Part shown: positions 9,694 to 16,565 of the stretch, in pieces | Layout of the letters: the number at the start of each line of letters is the position of its first letter | How positions within the stretch are numbered: position 1 is the stretch's first letter | NCBI RefSeq assembly: GCF_000758885.1 | Contig: NZ_JRNB01000119.1 | Location: 1-64,000 of the forward strand | Direction of reading: 5' to 3' | DNA from: Peptostreptococcus sp. MV1 | Lineage (GTDB): Bacteria > Bacillota > Clostridia > Peptostreptococcales > Peptostreptococcaceae | Length of the DNA: 64,000 bases | The notes under the pieces: model-generated | Told to the model about the DNA's origin: nothing | The model's database searches: none | The model's input: only the letters and a program-made list of their open reading frames with translations | Made by a program: the position numbers and the translations under genes

Positions 9694-9720
9694 ATATCTC
9701 CCAACTTACGCTGTTCCCAA
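9694..9720 (-). repeat. Recombination repeat, 5' type, copy 4, inverted
   Basis: The minus strand carries TTGGGAACAGCGTAAGTTGG plus seven more bases identical to 5545-5571. This is the longest exact inverted pair in the locus. Confidence 0.88.
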
Positions 9721-9935
9721 GCAATTCAATTATAATAAAAAGATTACTATTTAACTTATTTAGAAAAATTTACAATTCCCAACAAGTTTTGAAATTTACG
9801 ATTGATATTAATAGGTTTGGAACTGAATGTATTAAGAAAGCTTTAAGATAAGAACATACAATCAACCCCCATCCTATTCCTATAACTTAGGATATCAAAT
9901 ATACCTTCCAAGCAACAGTCAGGAGAAGAATTTAA

Positions 9936-10016
9936 ATAATACCACTGCGAAGATGAAGATTCGAAAATCCAGGTGCTTGCACATTTGGATTTTCCTGAAT
10001 CGAGCACTGGTATTAT
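9936..10016. repeat. 81-nt imperfect palindrome
   Basis: ATAATACCACTGC at the left end pairs with GCACTGGTATTAT at the right with one mismatch. Inside, GATTC pairs with GAATC and AATCCA with TGGATT around a short loop. There is no T-run, so it does not look like a terminator. It may be a miniature palindromic element or a structured RNA. No second copy was seen in the window. Confidence 0.5.
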
Positions 10017-10076
10017 AAATTCTTACTCCGGGTTGCTGAAGGTGTATGGATATCTATAACCAGTAGGATTTATTGC

Positions 10077-10105
10077 TTGAAAAGTTGTAAAATTAATGAT
10101 AAAAT
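10077..10105 (+). promoter_or_regulatory. Promoter of the thioesterase gene
   Basis: TTGAAA (10077-10082) and TAAAAT (10100-10105) are 17 bases apart. A TG one base before the -10 makes it an extended -10 promoter. Confidence 0.65.
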
Positions 10106-10167
10106 CAATTATAGGATAGTGATATTCAAGAAATAAAATATAAGATTCAGAATAAAGGAGGAGATTT

Positions 10168-10569
10168 ATGTTAGAAATAGGTTTGAAGCGTGTTGAAAAG
10201 ACAATGGTTGATAAGACTAATACAGCAGCTGCTATAGGTAGTGGAGGTTTAGAAGTATTTTCTACACCAAGTATGATATCTCTAATGGAGTGTACTTGCA
10301 AGCTGTGTGCCCAGGAACACCTAGAAGAAGGCTTGGGGACTGTAGGAATATCTGTAGAAACTAATCACAAGGCAGCTACTCCAATAGGTATGGAGGTTAC
10401 TTGTGAGTGTGAATTGGTAGAGATAGATAGGTCAAGACTAGTCTTTAAGGTTAGGTGTTATGATGAGTTGGAAGAAATTGGTGAGTGTACTCACCAGAGA
10501 TTTATCGTTGATAACGAAAAGTTCCTTGCCAATGTAAATGACAAGATAGAAAGGGCTAAGAACAAGTAA
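10168..10569 (+). CDS. Hotdog-fold thioesterase, FlK-like
   Basis: The 133-residue protein fits the single hotdog domain of small acyl-CoA thioesterases, with the pattern of the fluoroacetyl-CoA thioesterase-like group. VDKTNTAAAIGSGGLEVFSTPSMISLME forms the start of the fold and the central helix, with Thr and Glu residues where that group has its catalytic set. GLGTVGISVETNHKAATPIGMEV follows as the conserved strand region. It presumably hydrolyses a small acyl-CoA, but the substrate cannot be read from sequence. It is a single gene with its own promoter, a strong AAAGGAGGAG ribosome-binding site and a terminator shared with the convergent dcd gene. Confidence 0.82.
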   Translation: MLEIGLKRVEKTMVDKTNTAAAIGSGGLEVFSTPSMISLMECTCKLCAQEHLEEGLGTVGISVETNHKAATPIGMEVTCECELVEIDRSRLVFKVRCYDELEEIGECTHQRFIVDNEKFLANVNDKIERAKNK

Positions 10570-10657
10570 ATTTGTCAAGATAAATAGGTGTTGGACTAAA
10601 ATGGGTAATACCTAGGAATAATAGACAAGAGAATAGATGCAAGAGGAAATGACAAAA

Positions 10658-10706
10658 CAAAAGAGCTAAGAACCTTATATGTGATGGAGGGTCCTAGCTC
10701 TTTTTT
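10658..10706. terminator. Bidirectional terminator between thioesterase and dcd
   Basis: AAAAGAGCTAAGAACC pairs with GGTCCTAGCTCTTTTTT, with A- and T-runs on the two sides. It can serve both convergent genes. Confidence 0.8.
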
Positions 10707-10748
10707 GATGATTGTTTTTTATTATATATCACACTCATATTTCTATAA

Positions 10749-11270
10749 TTATTCAAAGTCCTTGTACATAAGTGATGGCTGTATACCTGTGTTGTTCTGG
10801 TACTTGCCGCTCTTGTACAGGTCGTATTCACCAAGTATATCATGGTAGTATATCTGGCAAATCTGTGTATTTGGATATATCTTGATAGGTTGAACACAGA
10901 ATATTTCTAGAGTCCAGTATCCAGCAAAACCGATATCACCAAAGCCTGCAGTTACATGTATAAACAGACCTAGTCTGCCTGTAGATGACCTACCTTCTAG
11001 CATAGGTACAAATTTTTCAGTCTTAGTAAATTCATTTGTCCTGCCAAGGTATAGCTTGTTTGGTTCAAGAATTAGACCCTCTTCTGGGATTTTTATCTTC
11101 TTTGTCTTGTTTGGTATTTTCATATCCAATAGGTCATTTTCGTATACCAAGAGTTCATCACTCAGGGTTAGGTTGTAGCTATTAGGATTTACCTTAGACT
11201 CGTCAAATGGTTCAATTACTATTTTTTTTTCTTTTATATTTTTCAGTATTTCCTTACCTGATAGTATCAT
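10749..11270 (-). CDS. dcd: dCTP deaminase
   Basis: The 173-residue protein belongs to the dCTP deaminase/dUTPase trimeric fold. It converts dCTP to dUTP, or directly to dUMP in bifunctional members, feeding dTMP synthesis. The family core is visible as EGRSSTGRLGLFIHVTAGFGD, then WTLEIF, whose Glu corresponds to the general base of the deaminase. QPIKIYPNTQICQIYY follows. The start was set at ATG 11270 (MILSGKEIL), preceded by AAGGAGA, rather than 15 codons upstream where no ribosome-binding site is seen. A separate dUTPase gene lies at 35928. Deaminase is favoured over dUTPase because of the N-terminal MILSGKEI and NPNSYNLTLS segments. Confidence 0.88.
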   Translation of the reverse strand: MILSGKEILKNIKEKKIVIEPFDESKVNPNSYNLTLSDELLVYENDLLDMKIPNKTKKIKIPEEGLILEPNKLYLGRTNEFTKTEKFVPMLEGRSSTGRLGLFIHVTAGFGDIGFAGYWTLEIFCVQPIKIYPNTQICQIYYHDILGEYDLYKSGKYQNNTGIQPSLMYKDFE

Positions 11271-11361
11271 TGTCTTCTCCTTTCGAAAAAAAGAATTATA
11301 TTTGTATTTTAGCACAAAAATCCATATATTGAAATCATTTAAAGAAAAGTAGAGGATATTT

Positions 11362-11391
11362 TTTACTTATTTAGGGCGCTTATAGTATAAT
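11362..11391 (+). promoter_or_regulatory. Probable promoter of bioB
   Basis: TTTACT (11362-11367) and TATAAT (11386-11391) are 18 bases apart. Transcription would start about 11398, so the ATG at that position cannot be the start codon of bioB. Confidence 0.6.
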
Positions 11392-11424
11392 AGAGTCATG
11401 AGCAATTTTATGGGGGTGATAGGT

Positions 11425-12384
11425 ATGGATATAAAGACATTGACAGAAAGGGTAATAGGTGGTCACTTGGTTACAAGAGAAGAGGCTCTATTCTTGTATG
11501 ACCAGCCACTTGTGGACTTGGGGAGGTATGCAAATGCCATTAGAGAACACTTTTGTGGTGACCAATTTGATATATGTACCATTATAAATGGCAAGAGTGG
11601 CCTCTGTTCAGAGGATTGTCGTTTTTGCGCCCAGTCTAGTCACTATAATACAGGGGCTAAGGTATATTCACTATTATCAGAGGAAGAAATACTGGCAGAT
11701 GCAAAGAAGAATGATGAGCAAGGAGTGCTCAGGTATTCTATAGTTACAGCTGGCAAGAAGCTGTCTAATGATGAAGTGGATAGTATGTGTCAGATAATAA
11801 GAAGGATAAAGAAAGAGTGTGATATTTCCGTATGTGTATCTTTTGGCCTTTTGGATGAAGAACAGTTCAGAAAAGTTAAAAAGGCTGGAGCAGATAGGGT
11901 CCACAATAATTTAGAGGCATCAAAGAGGTTTTTCCCATACGTATGTAGTAGTCATACCTTTGCTGACAAGCTTGAGGCTATAAGGGCTGCTCAAGCTGCA
12001 GGTTTGGATGTATGTAGTGGAGGTATTATGGGACTAGGAGAGACTGTAAAGGACCGTATTGATATGGCACTTAGTCTTAGAGAGATAGGCATTAAGAGTA
12101 TCCCTATTAATATGTTAAATCCTATTCTGGGTACTCCAATGGAAAAGTATGATAAATTGACGAGTGATGAAATGCAGAGAATAGTCAGCGTGTATAGGTT
12201 TATTTTACCAGATGCTTTTATCCGACTAGCTGGTGGTAGAGGCCTGATAGGTGATAAGGGCAAGTCCTGTTTCCAATCTGGTGCCAATGCGGCTATATCG
12301 GGTCATATGCTGACTACTGCTGGTATAACAGTTGAGACAGACAAGAGGCTTTTAGAAGAAATGGGCTACAGGATATATAGGTAG
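11425..12384 (+). CDS. bioB: Biotin synthase
   Basis: The 319-residue radical-SAM enzyme inserts sulfur into dethiobiotin, the last step of biotin synthesis. The CxxxCxxC motif that binds the SAM-cleaving 4Fe-4S cluster appears in SGLCSEDCRFCAQSS. Later conserved segments are HNNLEAS, CSGGIMGLGET and PINMLNPILGTP. Start 11425 is preferred because GGGGGTGAT precedes it, while the upstream in-frame ATG at 11398 would fall at the transcription start. No other biotin gene lies nearby, so the cell may import or make dethiobiotin elsewhere. The gene is upstream of, but probably separate from, the hem cluster, with 117 bases between. Confidence 0.95.
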   Translation: MDIKTLTERVIGGHLVTREEALFLYDQPLVDLGRYANAIREHFCGDQFDICTIINGKSGLCSEDCRFCAQSSHYNTGAKVYSLLSEEEILADAKKNDEQGVLRYSIVTAGKKLSNDEVDSMCQIIRRIKKECDISVCVSFGLLDEEQFRKVKKAGADRVHNNLEASKRFFPYVCSSHTFADKLEAIRAAQAAGLDVCSGGIMGLGETVKDRIDMALSLREIGIKSIPINMLNPILGTPMEKYDKLTSDEMQRIVSVYRFILPDAFIRLAGGRGLIGDKGKSCFQSGANAAISGHMLTTAGITVETDKRLLEEMGYRIYR

Positions 12385-12501
12385 TATAGGTAATGATATA
12401 TGTGCTATTAATATATAATTCATAGATTTATAGCTTAATAAATAATTTATATAAGTGGGTTAAATAATAATGATTAAAATGATTGCGTTTGGAGGTAGTA
12501 G

Positions 12502-13440
12502 ATGAAATTAATTGTGGGTACTAGGGGCAGTGACTTGGCTCTTGCACAGACCGACAGTATAATTGATATGATTTTGGATAAATTTCCAGACTTGGAGATA
12601 GAAAAAAAGATAATTAAAACCAAGGGTGATAAGATTCTAGATAGGTCACTTGACAAGATTGGAGACAAGGGTATATTTGTAGAGGAAATAGAAAGAGAAT
12701 TGTTAGATGGGAGCATAGACTTTGCAGTTCATAGTCTAAAGGATATGCCTACAAAAATTGGTTCAGGTCTAAAGTTGACAAGGACACCTTTGAGACAAGA
12801 CCCCAGAGATGTCTTGGTTCTTAATTCAAAGTACAAAATTAGTTCGGATAAGGTGATGCAATGGCTAAGAACTAGTGAAGGTCTAAAAATAGGGACTGGT
12901 AGCAAGCGTAGGATAGCCCAATTGAAAAAAATAAACGAGTCTATAGTTCCAGTTATGATCAGGGGGAATATAGGGACCAGGATAGAAAAAATATATAAAG
13001 AGGACCTAGATGCCATAGTCATAGCTGCTGCAGGTATTAATCGTTTAGGGATTAGTGGTATAAGTGCCTACCATTTTTCCTATGATGAGATGGTTCCAGC
13101 ATGTGGTCAGGGGGCTCTGGCTGTAGAGGTAAGGTCTGAGGATGAGTATATCAATGGCATACTTGATTCCCTGGCTGATGACCAGGCGTGTATGGAAGTA
13201 GAGGCAGAGAGGGCTTTTTTAGAGACCATAAATGGGGGCTGTCATGTACCTGTAGGTGCCATTGTCAATGAATCTGACGACGGATACTATCTTAGGGGAA
13301 TGTATGGAAATGAAAATTGTGAAAGCATAGTATATGGGCAGATTAGATTTGAGGTTGGTATTGAATCTGCTAGGCAGGCAGGTATTGATCTGGCCAAGGT
13401 CCTAATTGAAAAGTTAAAAGAGGAAGAAAAATATGAGTAA
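12502..13440 (+). CDS. hemC: Hydroxymethylbilane synthase (porphobilinogen deaminase)
   Basis: The 312-residue protein polymerises four porphobilinogen molecules into hydroxymethylbilane. The N-terminal VGTRGSDLALAQT, the DFAVHSLKDMPT segment with the catalytic Asp region, and GGCHVPVGA, whose Cys247 carries the dipyrromethane cofactor, are all present. An RBS (GGAGGTAG) sits before ATG 12502. The stop overlaps the next gene by 8 bases, showing tight coupling with cobA-hemD and hemB. This operon supplies uroporphyrinogen III. No glutamyl-tRNA reductase or aminomutase gene is found next to it. Confidence 0.96.
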   Translation: MKLIVGTRGSDLALAQTDSIIDMILDKFPDLEIEKKIIKTKGDKILDRSLDKIGDKGIFVEEIERELLDGSIDFAVHSLKDMPTKIGSGLKLTRTPLRQDPRDVLVLNSKYKISSDKVMQWLRTSEGLKIGTGSKRRIAQLKKINESIVPVMIRGNIGTRIEKIYKEDLDAIVIAAAGINRLGISGISAYHFSYDEMVPACGQGALAVEVRSEDEYINGILDSLADDQACMEVEAERAFLETINGGCHVPVGAIVNESDDGYYLRGMYGNENCESIVYGQIRFEVGIESARQAGIDLAKVLIEKLKEEEKYE

Positions 13441-14995
13441 GGGAAAAGTCTACCTAGTTGGGGCAGGCCCTGGTGACTATGGTCTAATAACCTTGAAGGG
13501 GATAGACTGCATAGCCAAGGCTGACATAATTATTTATGATAGGCTGGTAAATAGGGACCTATTAAAAAGTGCCAAGCCCGGGTGTGCGTTTGTATACGTT
13601 GGCAAGAAGTCAAGCAAGCATATAATGGCTCAAGAACAGATAAATGATACTATAGCTGAGTCTGCAGCTAGTGGCAAGATTGTAGTTAGGTTGAAGGGTG
13701 GAGACCCATTTGTATTTGGCAGGGGTGGAGAAGAGGCTGAGCTTATATACGACCAGGGCATAGACTTTGAAATTGTGCCAGGGGTAACGTCCTCTATAGG
13801 TGGTTTGGCCTATGCTGGTATTCCGGTTACCCACCGTGATTTTGCCTCGTCATTCCATGTGGTGACTGGCCATGCCAAGAAGGATGATAGTCTGGATATA
13901 AACTGGGAGTCCCTGGCTAAGGAAAAGGGGACTGTGGTATTTTTGATGGGGATTGGAAATATCAAGCATATTGCAGAGATGCTTATTAGTCATGGCAGAG
14001 CCCCTGAGACACCAGTTGCCTTTGTATCGAATGCAACTAGCTACAAGCAGAGGACTGTTAGGACTAATTTGGGCGATGCCTACGAATGTGTTCACAGGGA
14101 AGCAATCAAGCCTCCTAGCCTCTTTGTAGTGGGTGGAGTAGTTAGTTTGTCTGACAAGCTTGGTTTCTATGAGAGAAAGCCCTTATTTGGAAAGACTATA
14201 ATATTGACTAGGACTAGGAAGAAAAATAGTGACCTGAGGAAAAAAATAGAGGAATTAGGAGGTAAGACCTTTGAACTGTCGACTATAGATATAAAAGACA
14301 AGAAGGATATAGGAAGGGTCTTGATTGAGAAACTGACTAGCAGGAAATACACTCATATAGCCCTTACAAGTCACAATAGTGTGGATATATTCTTCAAAAA
14401 CCTTATAAAAGAAGGTTTTGATTTTAGGAAACTGGCTGGAGTCAAGATTGCCAGTGTAGGCAAGGCTACTAGCAAGGCCATTATGGTGTATGGACTTGTT
14501 CCAGATATTGAGACTAGTCGATCTACAGGGGCAGACCTTGCAGATGTGATTCTTGAGGACATAGGAAATGCTGGATATGAAAATCCATCTATTCTATTCC
14601 CATGTTCTGAAATAGCCAGCAAGTCTATAGAGGATGCCATGAAGTCTGCCAGGGTAGACCTTGATAGGGTGGACTTGTACACCAATACCGTAAATATGGC
14701 TATAAAGGATGAACTTTTGGATATTCTAGTCAAGGAAAAGATTGATTATATAACCTTCACGAGCTCTTCGACTGTCAAGTATCTAGTGGAGATTTTAGGT
14801 AGAGACAGAGAGCTCATAAGAGGCATAAAGAAGGTGTCAATTGGTAGCATAACTAGTCAGACTATAAGGGACCTAGGCTTTAGTGTGGATATGGAATCAG
14901 ACTCCGCTAGTATAGATTCGATGCTGGCTGCCATATTAGAAGATGTAAAAGGAGATATAAATGATAAGAAGACCGAGACGATTAAGAGTGAGTAA
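13433..14995 (+). CDS. cobA-hemD: Fused uroporphyrinogen-III methyltransferase and uroporphyrinogen-III synthase
   Basis: The 520-residue protein joins two enzymes of one branch. Residues 1 to about 245 are a SUMT/CobA methyltransferase (VGAGPGDYGLITLKG, GGDPFVFGRGGEE, TPVAFVSNAT), which makes precorrin-2 using SAM. Residues about 250-505 are a HemD-type uroporphyrinogen III synthase (SHNSVDIFFKNL, FTSSSTVKYLVE), which closes the ring of hydroxymethylbilane. The fusion is known in clostridia and lactobacilli and channels the flow to siroheme or cobalamin. It overlaps hemC by 8 bases and hemB by 35, so the three are translationally coupled. The HemD half is weakly conserved in all bacteria, so that half is called mostly from position. 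Confidence 0.93.
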   Translation: MSKGKVYLVGAGPGDYGLITLKGIDCIAKADIIIYDRLVNRDLLKSAKPGCAFVYVGKKSSKHIMAQEQINDTIAESAASGKIVVRLKGGDPFVFGRGGEEAELIYDQGIDFEIVPGVTSSIGGLAYAGIPVTHRDFASSFHVVTGHAKKDDSLDINWESLAKEKGTVVFLMGIGNIKHIAEMLISHGRAPETPVAFVSNATSYKQRTVRTNLGDAYECVHREAIKPPSLFVVGGVVSLSDKLGFYERKPLFGKTIILTRTRKKNSDLRKKIEELGGKTFELSTIDIKDKKDIGRVLIEKLTSRKYTHIALTSHNSVDIFFKNLIKEGFDFRKLAGVKIASVGKATSKAIMVYGLVPDIETSRSTGADLADVILEDIGNAGYENPSILFPCSEIASKSIEDAMKSARVDLDRVDLYTNTVNMAIKDELLDILVKEKIDYITFTSSSTVKYLVEILGRDRELIRGIKKVSIGSITSQTIRDLGFSVDMESDSASIDSMLAAILEDVKGDINDKKTETIKSE

Positions 14996-15929
14996 GATAA
15001 CTAGAGATTTGGTGAGAGAAACTAGGCTAGATATGAAGGTTTTGGTGTACCCAATCTTTGTTGTCGAAGGAGAAAATATTAAAAGTGAAATTAAGTCCAT
15101 GCCAGGTGTATATCATTTTTCAATAGATAAGCTAGATGATGAGATTGAAGATATAATAAATCATGGAATACAAAATATAATGATATTTGGGGTTACGCAT
15201 GACAAGGATGCCTGTGCAAGCTCAGGTTTTGCAGAGGATGGTATAGTACAAAGGGCCGTTAGGAAGGTAAAATCATTGACTAACGACCTGAATGTCATAA
15301 CTGATGTCTGTATGTGCGAGTACACTGATCATGGTCATTGTGGTATCCTAGACGATACAGGCTATGTGGACAATGACAGGACCTTGGCAGTTCTAGCCAA
15401 GATAGCCCTTAGTCATGCCCAGGCAGGGGCAGATATGGTGGCCCCATCAGACATGATGGATGGAAGGGTTGGAGCAATTAGGAAGGTCCTTGACGAGCAT
15501 GGCTTTGTGAAGGTGGGGATTATGGCCTACAGTGCCAAGTTTGCATCCAACTTCTATGGACCTTTTAGGGATGCGGCCGATTCAGCGCCAGCCTTTGGAG
15601 ATAGGAAGACCTACCAGATGGACCCTTCAAACTTTAGAGAGGCCATGCTAGAATGTGCCTATGATATAGAGGAAGGGGCAGACATGATAATGGTCAAGCC
15701 AGCCCTGTCATACCTAGATGTAATAAGGGGGGCTAGGGATAGGTTTGATGTACCTATAGTAGCCTATAATGTAAGTGGTGAATACTCTATGATTAAATTA
15801 GCCATAAGTCAAGGACTTCTCAATGAAGAGGCCATGTATGAGGCGGTCATGTCTATAAAGAGGGCAGGTGCAGATATAATAATCACTTATTTTGCCAAGG
15901 ACTTGGTCAGGTATATTGGTAGCTATTAG
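14961..15929 (+). CDS. hemB: Delta-aminolevulinic acid dehydratase (porphobilinogen synthase)
   Basis: The 322-residue enzyme condenses two 5-aminolevulinate molecules to porphobilinogen. Conserved parts are DVCMCEYTDHGHCG (metal-binding cysteines), APSDMMDGRVGAIR, AYSAKFASNFYGPFRDAA with the Schiff-base Lys, and MVKPALSYLD with the second Lys. The cysteine-containing metal site points to a zinc-type enzyme. It starts inside the end of cobA-hemD (35-base overlap), so it is the last gene of the operon, which ends at a strong terminator 62 bases downstream. The order (third enzyme gene first, then fusion, then hemB) is common in clostridia. Confidence 0.96.
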   Translation: MIRRPRRLRVSKITRDLVRETRLDMKVLVYPIFVVEGENIKSEIKSMPGVYHFSIDKLDDEIEDIINHGIQNIMIFGVTHDKDACASSGFAEDGIVQRAVRKVKSLTNDLNVITDVCMCEYTDHGHCGILDDTGYVDNDRTLAVLAKIALSHAQAGADMVAPSDMMDGRVGAIRKVLDEHGFVKVGIMAYSAKFASNFYGPFRDAADSAPAFGDRKTYQMDPSNFREAMLECAYDIEEGADMIMVKPALSYLDVIRGARDRFDVPIVAYNVSGEYSMIKLAISQGLLNEEAMYEAVMSIKRAGADIIITYFAKDLVRYIGSY

Positions 15930-15990
15930 GTTTATAAATAATTTTTCTGACGATACGTATTTATTACAGTGGTTAAAATATTTAAATAAA

Positions 15991-16012
15991 GGGCTCATCT
16001 TGAGCCCTTTTT
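15991..16012 (+). terminator. Rho-independent terminator after hemB
   Basis: GGGCTCA and TGAGCCC form a perfect seven-base-pair stem with a three-base loop, followed by five T. It ends the hemC-cobA/hemD-hemB operon. Confidence 0.9.
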
Positions 16013-16039
16013 GAGTGCAAGAAAGTATCCTCAATTATA

Positions 16040-16069
16040 TTGGTATTTATGCCAAATATTGTATATAAT
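16040..16069 (+). promoter_or_regulatory. Promoter upstream of the precorrin-2 dehydrogenase gene
   Basis: TTGGTA (16040-16045) and TATAAT (16064-16069) are separated by 18 bases. Position just behind the hemB terminator fits a new transcript start. Confidence 0.55.
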
Positions 16070-16103
16070 ATTATAAGTGAAAGATTATATATGGGAGGTG
16101 GCT

Positions 16104-16565
16104 ATGTTTTTTCCAGTAATGATAGACTTATCGGATATAGATGTCTTGGTAGTAGGCGGCGGCAAGATTGCCTACAGGAAGGTCAAAAAGCTTTTGAACT
16201 TCGGTGGCAGGATAAGGGTGGTTGCCCTTGATTTTTGTCAGGAGTTTTATGCTGAAAATGAAGCAAGTATAAGGATGTTTAAAAGGGCCTTTGAAGATAC
16301 AGACCTAGATGGGGTCGACTTAGTTTATACAGCCACTGATAATAGTGACCTCAATGCCCATATAAGTGACCTATGCAGGTCAAGGAAGATATTGGTGAAT
16401 AGGGTGGATGACCATACTGATTCAAGCTTTATAAATATGGCAAGCACAAGCAAGGTCTATGATGGACAGGATGTTTTGCTGGCTGTATCATGTTTTGGAC
16501 AAAACCCTAGCTTGACCAAGTATATATGCAAGAAGTTAGAGGAAGATTTTTTGGAGGATAGATAA
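16104..16565 (+). CDS. sirC: Precorrin-2 dehydrogenase (siroheme synthase N-domain)
   Basis: The 153-residue protein has a Rossmann fold with the NAD-binding loop VVGGGKIAYRKVKKLL, followed by VYTATDNSDLNAHISDLC and LVNRVDD, typical of Met8p/CysG N-domains. It oxidises precorrin-2 to sirohydrochlorin. The protein lacks the C-terminal helical part that gives Met8p its chelatase activity, so iron or cobalt insertion must be done by another enzyme. Start 16104 follows GGGAGGTGG. The upstream in-frame ATG at 16077 is rejected because no ribosome-binding site precedes it. Its stop codon TAA overlaps the ATG of pcrA by one base, an odd coupling of tetrapyrrole and repair genes. Confidence 0.88.
   Translation: MFFPVMIDLSDIDVLVVGGGKIAYRKVKKLLNFGGRIRVVALDFCQEFYAENEASIRMFKRAFEDTDLDGVDLVYTATDNSDLNAHISDLCRSRKILVNRVDDHTDSSFINMASTSKVYDGQDVLLAVSCFGQNPSLTKYICKKLEEDFLEDR

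Larger units (their letters stand above)
9204..9720 (-). pseudogene. Silent hsdS target-recognition cassette, inverted
   Basis: Read on the minus strand, this cassette opens with the shared WEQRKLGDI segment, carries a unique domain (SEFSKGNGYSKADLVIHG to LTKVDLLYPSS) and ends DNIITLHQRE and a stop at the 3' repeat. An in-frame ATG at 9704 gives 166 residues, but no ribosome-binding site is seen before it. Because it faces hsdS and shares 27 identical bases at the 5' repeat with domain 2, it is the direct partner for inversion. The domain resembles neither of the domains in the expressed gene by eye, so exchange would change the recognised DNA sequence. Confidence 0.8.
9721..10167. other. Right flank of the restriction island, non-coding
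   Basis: No gene was found in this stretch. It holds a 13-base copy of ATACAATCAACCC (9856-9868) that also occurs at 98-110, a long imperfect hairpin (9936-10016) and the promoter for the downstream thioesterase. Confidence 0.6.

Noticed and set aside
10023-10301. Minus-strand frame of 92 codons
   Set aside because: It runs antisense across the thioesterase promoter and start codon and resembles no protein family.
11398-11424. ATG 11398 as the start of bioB
   Set aside because: It falls at the predicted transcription start and has no ribosome-binding site.
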